From assembly GCA_003557585.1 (NCBI GenBank), contig PWOE01000138.1, forward strand, positions 1 through 11,547: a stretch of DNA of 11,547 bases. The letters run 5' to 3'. A model generated the notes under the pieces. The model was not told the DNA's origin, ran no database searches, and worked only from the letters and a program-made list of their open reading frames with translations. Source of the DNA: Candidatus Nealsoniibacteriota bacterium (GTDB taxonomy: Bacteria; Patescibacteriota; Minisyncoccia; Minisyncoccales; CSSED10-335). The translations under genes and the position numbers were made by a program. Numbering within the stretch: position 1 is the first letter of the stretch; every line of letters starts with the position of its first letter. Of this stretch, positions 1-6,606 are shown one piece after another.

Positions 1-1668
1 ATGCTTAATAGTGGCGAGGATTATGAGGTTTTGGAAAAAGAGAAGGCAGTTACCTTAACAGAGAAAGGCATAGAAAGAGTCGAAAAGATTCTTGGCATAG
101 ATAATCTTTATGACGAGGAAGGCTCTGAAATCCGTCACTATCTAGAGCAGTCTTTAAGAGCTCAAGCTAAAAATCCAACAACTGGCAGGCCTCTTTTTGA
201 AAGAGATCGTCACTATGTTGTTTCCAACAAAGAGATTGTCATAGTTGATGAGTTTACTGGTCGTTTAATGCCAGGAAGAAGATGGTCGGGTGGCTTGCAT
301 CAAGCGATTGAAGCTGAAGAAGGATTGCCGATAAATCCAGAATCACTCTCTTTAGCGACAATAACATTTCAAAATCTTTTCAGAATGTATAGCAAGTTAT
401 CTGGAATGACTGGAACGGCAGCGACTTCTGCGGAAGAGTTTGACAAAGTTTACAAGCTAGATGTTGTTATCGTTCCGACCAATAAGCCGACTATTAGAGA
501 AGACAAAAGAGATTTAGTGTACAAGACATTTAATGGCAAGATTAAAGCTATCGCTTCCGAGGTTAAAGAGAGGCATGAAATTGGGCAACCGATCCTTGTT
601 GGCACGACTTCAATTGAGAAGAATGAGCTTTTGAGTATGGCCTTACAAAAAGCAGGAGTTGCACATCAGATATTAAATGCTAAGAATCATGAGAAAGAAG
701 GAGAAATCATCGCCCAAGCCGGTAAATTAAAAGCGGTTACAGTTGCTACTAATATGGCTGGTAGGGGAGTTGATATCGTTCTTGGCGGTAATCCAGCGGA
801 CGATCAAGAAGCTCAAAAGGTTAAAGGCTTAGGTGGCTTGCATGTGATTGGTACAGAGAGACACGAGGCGAGAAGGATTGATAATCAGCTAAGAGGAAGG
901 TCTGGCCGACAAGGGGATCCTGGATCCAGTCAATTCTTTGTTTCATTGGAAGACGATCTTTTAAGAATCTTTGGGGGCGAAAGAATTGCTTCAATGATGA
1001 ATTATTTAAAGATTCCTGAAGATCAACCGATTGAAGCCAATATGGTCTCTGGAGTGATAGAGTCGGCTCAAGGCAAGATAGAGGGAATGCACTTTGATGC
1101 CAGAAAACATCTTCTTGATTACGATGATGTTATGAATAAGCATCGGGAAGTTATCTACAAGAAAAGGAAAGAGATATTAAAGAAGGATGGTGATTACCAG
1201 CAATTAAAGAGCTTCGTCTTGGATATTATCAAGAAAGAAGATAAGTCAGAAGAAGACTTCTTTGTTAAAGAAAAAGAGATAGGCGAGGACAAGATGGCTG
1301 AAGTGATTAAGATTACCTCTTTAAGAGTTCTTGATTCTTTGTGGGTTTCTCATATAGAAAGCATGGAGGCCTTGAGAGCTTCTGTTAGATTGAGAGCTTA
1401 TGGCCAAAAAGATCCTTTAATAGAATACAAGAATGAAGGGCATAAGGCTTTTCACAATCTTCTCGATACTTTTGATAAGAATCTAGCAGAGATGATATTG
1501 AGAGTTAAGATAGCTGCTCCAAGTCCAATTGAGAGAGAGACGATTAAGATTTCCGGTCAAGCAACGAGCAAGAAAGAGAAAAAAGTGGGTAGAAATGATC
1601 CTTGCCCTTGCGGTGCCAAGAAAGACGACGGCAGAGCTCTTAAATACAAGCATTGTCACGGCAAATAA
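1..1668 (+). CDS. secA: Protein translocase ATPase SecA, C-terminal part (5' end outside window)
   Basis: SecA is the ATP-driven motor that pushes unfolded preproteins through SecYEG. The visible 555 residues begin inside the protein: nucleotide-binding domain 1 with Walker A and B is missing upstream, so the ATG at base 1 is probably an internal methionine. Seen in order: end of the preprotein-crosslinking region (about 1-70), VDEFTGR (about 83-89), GMTGTA (135-140), the second motor domain with NMAGRGVDIVLGG and the arginine-finger motif RGRSGRQGDPG (about 298-308), the scaffold motif LLDYDDVMN (371-379), DSLW (445-448), LRAYGQKDP and EYKNEG, and a C-terminal zinc motif (C535, C537, C552, H553). 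Two oddities: only 73 residues separate Tyr374 of YDDV from Trp448, about half the usual distance, so the helical wing seems absent; and 14 rather than 8 residues separate the second and third zinc ligands. About ten extra residues (around 55-64) precede LFERD. Family assignment is certain. Confidence 0.98.
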   Translation: MLNSGEDYEVLEKEKAVTLTEKGIERVEKILGIDNLYDEEGSEIRHYLEQSLRAQAKNPTTGRPLFERDRHYVVSNKEIVIVDEFTGRLMPGRRWSGGLHQAIEAEEGLPINPESLSLATITFQNLFRMYSKLSGMTGTAATSAEEFDKVYKLDVVIVPTNKPTIREDKRDLVYKTFNGKIKAIASEVKERHEIGQPILVGTTSIEKNELLSMALQKAGVAHQILNAKNHEKEGEIIAQAGKLKAVTVATNMAGRGVDIVLGGNPADDQEAQKVKGLGGLHVIGTERHEARRIDNQLRGRSGRQGDPGSSQFFVSLEDDLLRIFGGERIASMMNYLKIPEDQPIEANMVSGVIESAQGKIEGMHFDARKHLLDYDDVMNKHREVIYKKRKEILKKDGDYQQLKSFVLDIIKKEDKSEEDFFVKEKEIGEDKMAEVIKITSLRVLDSLWVSHIESMEALRASVRLRAYGQKDPLIEYKNEGHKAFHNLLDTFDKNLAEMILRVKIAAPSPIERETIKISGQATSKKEKKVGRNDPCPCGAKKDDGRALKYKHCHGK

Positions 1669-1674
1669 GTCGAT

Positions 1675-1703
1675 TTGACATTTTCCTCTTTTTTTTATAG
1701 AAT
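1675..1703 (+). promoter_or_regulatory. Sigma-70-type promoter for secD and following genes
   Basis: TTGACA (1675-1680) and TAGAAT (1698-1703) are separated by exactly 17 bases: a perfect -35 box and a five-of-six -10 box. They lie in the only intergenic gap (1669-1726) of the Sec cluster. Transcription would start near 1710, leaving a leader of under 20 bases before the preferred secD ATG at 1727. That leader has no Shine-Dalgarno sequence. Inferred from sequence only. Confidence 0.72.
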
Positions 1704-1726
1704 ATGTTTTGTCAACAGATTGTTTT

Positions 1727-3361
1727 ATGAAAAGATCCCAATATATAATTGTTAGTATAGCTTTTATAGTCCTAGGCTTTGCCTTGGGAGTTTTTGTCTA
1801 TCCAGAGCTATACAACAAGACTCTTGATTCTCTGGGACTTGAATCTTCTCACATAAAAACGAGAGATTTCAAGCTAGGCCTCGATCTCCAGGGTGGATCT
1901 CAATTGATATACCAGGCCGATCTCTCAGATATTCCTGAAGTAGAGAAAGATCAGAGAATGGAGAGTTTAAGAGACTTAATTGAAAGAAGAATTGATCATT
2001 TCGGAGTAGCAGAGCCGGTGGTCCAAACAAAAAACGACAGACTAATCGTTGAGTTGGCTGGCGTTGTTGATCCTATCGATGCTATAGAGATGATAGGCGA
2101 AACACCTTTCTTGGAATTCAAAGAATTAAAAGAATTCTCTGACGAAGAAATCTCTCAAAGAGACGAAGAGGCATTAAGAGAGAGTCAGGAGATTATACAA
2201 AGACTGAATCAAGGAGAAGACTTCGGTGATTTAGCAATAGAATATTCTCAAGACCCGGGCAGTAGAGACAAGGGCGGTGATTTGGGTTGGTTCGCTAAAG
2301 GGGTTATGGATTCTCAGTTTGAAGAAGCAGTCTTCAATTTAAGTAAGGGAGAAATCACAGAGTCTCCAGTGGAAACTTCTTTTGGCTATCATATAATCAA
2401 GAGAACCGAAGAAGAGAACGATCAAGGAGAGATAAGAGCTAGTCACATTCTTGTTACAGGAGGTGATGAGTATGAATGGCGAACAACAGAGCTTAGTGGG
2501 CAACACCTCAAGACAGCGAGGTATAGAGTTGACCCTGGTGTTGGCGTCCAGATAGAGCTTGAATTCACTCAAGAAGGTTCAGAGATATTCCAAGAGATAA
2601 CAAAAAGAAACATTGACAGACCTTTGGCAATCTTTTTAGATGGTATGTCGATTATCGATACGACAGGAGATGGCAAGATTACAGAAGAAGACTTGTATGC
2701 TCCGATGATTCAAGAAGAGATTAGGGGAGGCAAAGCAGTTATCTCTGGCGAAACAAGCATTGAAAAGGCGAGACAGATAGCTAATAGATTAAGGAGTGGA
2801 GCTCTGCCTGTTCAGATAGAATTAATCTCTCAGCAAAATGTTGGCGCTGCTCTGGGTGCCGATTCTTTAAATAATTCATTGAGAGCTGGTATCTTGGGAT
2901 TTTTGGCAGTAATAATCTTTATGGCTGTCTTTTATCGATTACCAGGATTATTGGCCTCATTAAGCTTAATTATATATGCAATCCTAGTCTTGACTATCTT
3001 TAAAATTATACCGGTGACTTTAACTCTTTCTGGAATAGCCGGCTTTATACTATCAGTAGGGATGGCTATTGATGCCAATGTCTTGATATTTGCTCGGATT
3101 AAGGAGGAGGCCAAGGGGGATACTCTTCTTGATGATGCGATAGATAGTGGAGTAACAAGAGCGTGGCCATCTATTAGAGACGGCAACGTAACCACTTTAA
3201 TTGTCGCCTTTATTCTTTTCTTTATCGGGACGAGCTTTGTTAAGGGCTTTGCTCTTACCTTGATAATCGGTATCTTCATCAGTCTCTTTGCCTCTATGAT
3301 AATTACCAGATATTTCTTGAAAGCTTTCAGCGGATTGAAAAACAAATTTTTATGGGGATAA
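1727..3361 (+). CDS. secD: Protein translocase subunit SecD with inserted parvulin-like segment
   Basis: SecD works with SecF beside SecYEG, using the proton motive force to help pull preproteins across the membrane. I prefer the ATG at 1727 (544 residues) over an in-frame TTG at 1709, because the protein then begins MKRSQ and runs straight into the first membrane helix (about 4-25). The P1 region opens with LGLDLQGG. After FLEFKEL (128-134) comes a foreign segment (about 138-247) resembling a parvulin rotamase. SecD resumes at WRTTELSG (251-258). An EF-hand-like loop (311-322) interrupts the usual LDG...AP stretch. The C-terminal part has five predicted helices and the family motifs SGIAGFILSVGMAIDANVLIF and RDGNVTTL. 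At 544 residues it is longer than plain SecD of small genomes because of the insert. The stop overlaps or abuts the secF start. Identity is certain; the insert's function is inferred. Confidence 0.97.
   Translation: MKRSQYIIVSIAFIVLGFALGVFVYPELYNKTLDSLGLESSHIKTRDFKLGLDLQGGSQLIYQADLSDIPEVEKDQRMESLRDLIERRIDHFGVAEPVVQTKNDRLIVELAGVVDPIDAIEMIGETPFLEFKELKEFSDEEISQRDEEALRESQEIIQRLNQGEDFGDLAIEYSQDPGSRDKGGDLGWFAKGVMDSQFEEAVFNLSKGEITESPVETSFGYHIIKRTEEENDQGEIRASHILVTGGDEYEWRTTELSGQHLKTARYRVDPGVGVQIELEFTQEGSEIFQEITKRNIDRPLAIFLDGMSIIDTTGDGKITEEDLYAPMIQEEIRGGKAVISGETSIEKARQIANRLRSGALPVQIELISQQNVGAALGADSLNNSLRAGILGFLAVIIFMAVFYRLPGLLASLSLIIYAILVLTIFKIIPVTLTLSGIAGFILSVGMAIDANVLIFARIKEEAKGDTLLDDAIDSGVTRAWPSIRDGNVTTLIVAFILFFIGTSFVKGFALTLIIGIFISLFASMIITRYFLKAFSGLKNKFLWG
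2138..2467 (+). other. Parvulin (PpiC-type rotamase)-like domain inserted in SecD, apparently circularly permuted
   Basis: Residues about 138-247 of SecD contain the PpiC signature blocks GEDFGDLAIEYSQDPGS (163-179), GGDLGWF (183-189), FEEAVFNL (198-205), GEI (208-210) and FGYHIIK (219-225). In ordinary parvulins the strand with the (A/S)HILV motif comes first. Here nothing like it precedes the helix, and RASHILV (237-243) instead follows FGYHIIK after about 11 residues. Both histidines typical of the active site (H240 and H222) are present. Either the domain is circularly permuted within the SecD loop, or RASHILV is the remnant of a second truncated copy. The likely location is the extracytoplasmic P1 head, where a foldase would meet emerging preproteins. 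Activity is inferred. Confidence 0.8.
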
Positions 3362-3363
3362 AT

Positions 3364-4260
3364 ATGATTCCATTTTTAAAATACAAGAAAATATACTACT
3401 TTATATCTTTATTGCTCGTATTGATCAGTCTTTTTTCGCTGATCTTTCTAGGGCTCAATCTAGGGATAGAATTTCAAGGAGGCAGTATTATGGAGATAGA
3501 GTATGAAGGAGAAAGACCTGCCCTAGAAGAAGTGAGGCAAGATTTGAGTGATTTGGGACTAGGAGAGATATTTATTCAACCAGTGGGAGATAATAGCTTT
3601 GTTATCAGAACTGAAGAGATTAATGAAGATATATATCTTGATATAAGGAATGCATTAGGAGAGTCAGCACAAGAATCTTACTTTGAATCTATTGGACCAG
3701 TGATTGGTCAAGAATTAAAAGAAAAGTCTTTAATTAGTATAATCTTGGCTTCCTTGGCAATAATTATATATATCGGTTTTACCTTTAGTGGCATCGGTGG
3801 CAATTTAATTAAGTCTTGGCAATATGGAATAGTTGCTGCTGGAATCGGATTTTTCCATGACGTCTTGATAGTTTTGGGAATCTTCTCTTTGCTAGGATAC
3901 ATTTATGGGGTACAATTAACTATTCCGATTGCCGTTGCTCTTTTAACCATTTTAGGTTATTCAATAAATGACACTGTAGTTATCTTTGACAGAATAAGAG
4001 AGAATCTTAACAAGAGAGTGCGCTCTAGCTTCGAAGAGATCGTTAATGATAGCTTAAACGAGACATTAGTTAGATCTTTAAGTACATCTTTGACAACTCT
4101 CTTTGTCTTGCTTGCAGTTCTCTTCTTTGGCGGAGAGACACTAAGATGGTTTATCACCGCCTTAATTATTGGTATCTCATTAGGAACTTATTCATCAATA
4201 TTTATTGCCGGCCCAGTCTTAACAAGCTGGCTCGGCCTAAAATCAAAAAAAGATGTTTAA
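3364..4260 (+). CDS. secF: Protein translocase subunit SecF
   Basis: SecF pairs with SecD in the proton-driven accessory complex of the Sec translocon. From the ATG at 3364 it has 298 residues, a normal length. It shows a first membrane helix, LGLNLGIEFQGGS (the SecF counterpart of the SecD D1 motif), an extracytoplasmic P1 domain with SIGPVIGQEL, and five further predicted helices with FFHD and GYSINDTVVIFDRIREN. An in-frame ATG at 3352, inside the end of secD, would add MGIN. I prefer 3364 because MIPFLKYKKIYY is the usual kind of start and a weak GGGG lies six bases before it, but 3352 cannot be excluded. It is tightly coupled to secD, and its last 8 bases overlap the next gene. Confidence 0.97.
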   Translation: MIPFLKYKKIYYFISLLLVLISLFSLIFLGLNLGIEFQGGSIMEIEYEGERPALEEVRQDLSDLGLGEIFIQPVGDNSFVIRTEEINEDIYLDIRNALGESAQESYFESIGPVIGQELKEKSLISIILASLAIIIYIGFTFSGIGGNLIKSWQYGIVAAGIGFFHDVLIVLGIFSLLGYIYGVQLTIPIAVALLTILGYSINDTVVIFDRIRENLNKRVRSSFEEIVNDSLNETLVRSLSTSLTTLFVLLAVLFFGGETLRWFITALIIGISLGTYSSIFIAGPVLTSWLGLKSKKDV

Positions 4261-5263
4261 CTATCAAAAAATTTCATCGGATTTAACTAAAAGCCTTCCG
4301 CAAAGAACCAAGGACGTTATTGAAAGACGCTTTGGCTTAAGAGAAGAGCCCTCTTTTGATTTCACGGGATCAGTTAGAATAAAGAGAGAGTCTTTGGAGT
4401 CTATCGGTAAAGATTACGGTATCACCAGAGAAAGAGTTCGCCAGATAGAGAATGATGGCATCAAGAAGATAAGATCAAAGATTAAAGACTACAATTATGT
4501 AAGCCAAGCGTTCGAGGAGAAGATTGGTGAATTTGGAGGATTCAAGAAAGAAGATATCTTCTTAAATTCACTGACTGGCAAAAACAATTTAAACCATGTC
4601 TTCTTCTTTTTGAGCGCAACAGATAATTTCTTCAGATTTTCAGAGAATGAAGACTTCCATTCTTTTTGGACCAAAGACCCAAATCACTTTGATTATGCAA
4701 AAGAGGTCGTCAGTGCTTTCCACAACACTTTAGATCGCGAGAAGAAGCCTTTAGCCTTGCAAGAATGCCATGAGCTAGTTTCAATGGCAACTGACCAAAA
4801 AGTTGCTTCCTCTCTTGAGATTTCAAAGCATATTCACCAGAGCAATGATGGTTATATAGGATTGAAAGATTGGCCAGAGATTAATCCCAAGGGAATCAAA
4901 GATAAAGCGTATCTAGTATTGAAAAAAGAAGGCAAGCCATTGCACTTCACAAGCGTAGCTAAGCTAATTGACGATTCAGCTTTACCACAGACAGTCCATA
5001 ATGAATTAATTAAAGATGACAGATTTGTCTTGGTCGGTCGTGGCATATATGCTCTTAAAGAATGGGGCTATAAACCAGGAGAAGTTAAAGACATTATTTT
5101 GGAAATACTTAAGAAAAGCAAAAAGCCTTTAGATAAAGAGGAGATTATTGACAGAGTATTGAAACAGAGAATAGTTAAAAAGAATACTGTCTTGCAAAAT
5201 CTCAGCAACAAAAAATTCTTTAAAAGAGACTCAGAAGGTAGATACATTATTAATAAGCAATAG
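4253..5263 (+). CDS. Sigma-70 region 4 / HARE winged-helix DNA-binding protein
   Basis: A 336-residue protein, probably a transcription-associated DNA-binding factor. Residues about 16-78 form a sigma region 4-like helix-turn-helix: VIERRFGL, then SLESIGKDYGITRERVRQIE (47-66) and IKKI. Sigma regions 1.2, 2 and 3 are absent, so it cannot melt promoters alone like a full sigma factor. The rest looks like repeated winged-helix units: NDGYIGLKDWPEI (198-210), GRGIYALKEW (262-271) and SEGRYIINK (327-335) are similar endings, and both KGIKDKAYLVLKKEGKPL (213-230) and GEVKDIILEILKKSKKPL (276-293) start a unit. The latter two resemble HARE-HTH modules, known from RNA polymerase delta (RpoE) and chromatin proteins. 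The start overlaps secF by 8 bases, so it is probably translated with the Sec genes. I recognise the architecture from Patescibacteria, but its role there is unknown to me. Confidence 0.82.
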   Translation: MFNYQKISSDLTKSLPQRTKDVIERRFGLREEPSFDFTGSVRIKRESLESIGKDYGITRERVRQIENDGIKKIRSKIKDYNYVSQAFEEKIGEFGGFKKEDIFLNSLTGKNNLNHVFFFLSATDNFFRFSENEDFHSFWTKDPNHFDYAKEVVSAFHNTLDREKKPLALQECHELVSMATDQKVASSLEISKHIHQSNDGYIGLKDWPEINPKGIKDKAYLVLKKEGKPLHFTSVAKLIDDSALPQTVHNELIKDDRFVLVGRGIYALKEWGYKPGEVKDIILEILKKSKKPLDKEEIIDRVLKQRIVKKNTVLQNLSNKKFFKRDSEGRYIINKQ

Positions 5264-5268
5264 CTGGA

Positions 5269-6597
5269 ATGAATATCAGTGAGCTTTTAGAAATAGCAGA
5301 ACCATTAATTGAATTCTCTAAGGGATATCTTCTCGTTGCCTGGGAGATTGTCAAGAAATGGTATTGGGTTGCTTTGCCATTCATATTATGGAAACCAGCC
5401 CTTTTTTATTGGCTCTGGTGGCGTCAAGAATTGTGGGATAACAAGCAGAAGTCTGTTCTTCTTGAGATTAAGGTTCCCAGAGATAATCCAAAACCGATGA
5501 GAGCAATGGAAGCAGTTTTTTCTGGTATATGGCAGATGCACACTCCACCATCTCCGATTGAAGAGTGGTGGGATGGACAACAACTTCAATCATACTCTTT
5601 TGAGGTAGCTGCAATAGATGGCGTGCCACATTATCTAATCAGAACTCCTAAGTCGGCTCAAAGCATGGTTGAATCACACATCTATTCTCAATTTCCTGAA
5701 GCTGAAATATCAGAGATAGATGATTATACCAAGAAAGTGCCTCAGGACATTCCTAACAAAGAATGGGATATGTGGGCCACTGATTGCAGAATGAGAGACC
5801 CAGATCCTTACCCGATAAAGACCTATACTGAATTTGAGACAGAGAGAGAATCCAAAGAAGAGAAAAGGATTGATCCGATGTCTTCTCTTCTAGAAGGGAT
5901 GTCTAAATTAAGGAGGGGAGAGCAGGTCTGGTTACAGATAAGAGCCAAGCCAATCCTAGATAGTGATATTCCGTGGAAAGGAGAGGGTAGGAAGATAATC
6001 AATAAGCTTGTTCATAGAGACGAACCAAAAAAGAACTCTTTTTTAGTAGAGCTTATTCAAGAGATAATAAACGGGCCAACGCCACCTAAAGAAAAACCAA
6101 AAGAGACCTTACCACCGGAGATGAAATTGACTCCAGGAGAAAGAGATATAGTGTCAGCGATTGAGAGAAAGATAAGCAAGTTAGGCTATGAAGTTTTTGT
6201 TAGATATATCTACTTGGCAAAGAAAGAAGTGTTCTTTAAACCAAACTCTCGAATTGCGATGAGTTACTTTACCAATTTTGTCTCAGAAAGTTTGAATGGT
6301 ATCGTTCCAAACGGGAAAACGATGACTAAAGTAAGAAGAAAATGGCAAGACACCTTCTGGTTTCCTAAAAGAAGACTTTATCTAAGAAAAAGAAGATCAT
6401 TCAGAAAGTATATCAAGAGAGTGCCATATTATTATCCACAACCTGGAGGAACTTTTATTTTAAACACAGAAGAGTTGGCGACAATATTTCATTTCCCATC
6501 AAAAACTTTAACACCGGCTTCATTGTTACCGAGAATTCAAGCTAAAAAGGGTGAAGCTCCGCCAGAGCTACCGATTGAAGACAGGGAAAAAGAATAA
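5269..6597 (+). CDS. Membrane-anchored N-terminal partner of a VirD4/TraG-like ATPase
   Basis: A 442-residue protein of no named family that I can assign. Residues about 19-51 are strongly hydrophobic and aromatic (VAWEIV, WYWVALPFILW, LFYWLWW), indicating one or two membrane segments near the N-terminus. Residues about 52-260 are a soluble domain rich in charged residues. A basic stretch (about 365-390) is followed by FILNTEELATIFHFP (396-410) and a PP-ELP tail. From memory, that LNTEELATIFHFP motif lies just before the FGI..DR..H-GKTG segment of single-chain coupling-type ATPases in other bacteria. Here a TAA stop and nine bases separate it from the ATPase gene, in the same reading frame. 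It is therefore most likely the membrane-proximal half of a two-subunit version of that machine. Substrate and function are unknown. Confidence 0.7.
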   Translation: MNISELLEIAEPLIEFSKGYLLVAWEIVKKWYWVALPFILWKPALFYWLWWRQELWDNKQKSVLLEIKVPRDNPKPMRAMEAVFSGIWQMHTPPSPIEEWWDGQQLQSYSFEVAAIDGVPHYLIRTPKSAQSMVESHIYSQFPEAEISEIDDYTKKVPQDIPNKEWDMWATDCRMRDPDPYPIKTYTEFETERESKEEKRIDPMSSLLEGMSKLRRGEQVWLQIRAKPILDSDIPWKGEGRKIINKLVHRDEPKKNSFLVELIQEIINGPTPPKEKPKETLPPEMKLTPGERDIVSAIERKISKLGYEVFVRYIYLAKKEVFFKPNSRIAMSYFTNFVSESLNGIVPNGKTMTKVRRKWQDTFWFPKRRLYLRKRRSFRKYIKRVPYYYPQPGGTFILNTEELATIFHFPSKTLTPASLLPRIQAKKGEAPPELPIEDREKE

Positions 6598-6606
6598 TAT
6601 ATATTT

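Noticed and set aside
1..3. ATG at base 1 as a true start of a short SecA
   Set aside because: The first motor half of SecA is missing and the reading frame is open to the window edge, so the gene is simply cut by the window.
1681..1696. T-rich run after secA as an intrinsic terminator
   Set aside because: No stem precedes it. It serves as the spacer of the secD promoter.
1709..1726. TTG 1709 as the secD start
   Set aside because: It would coincide with the predicted transcription start. ATG 1727 gives the usual basic residues followed by a membrane helix.
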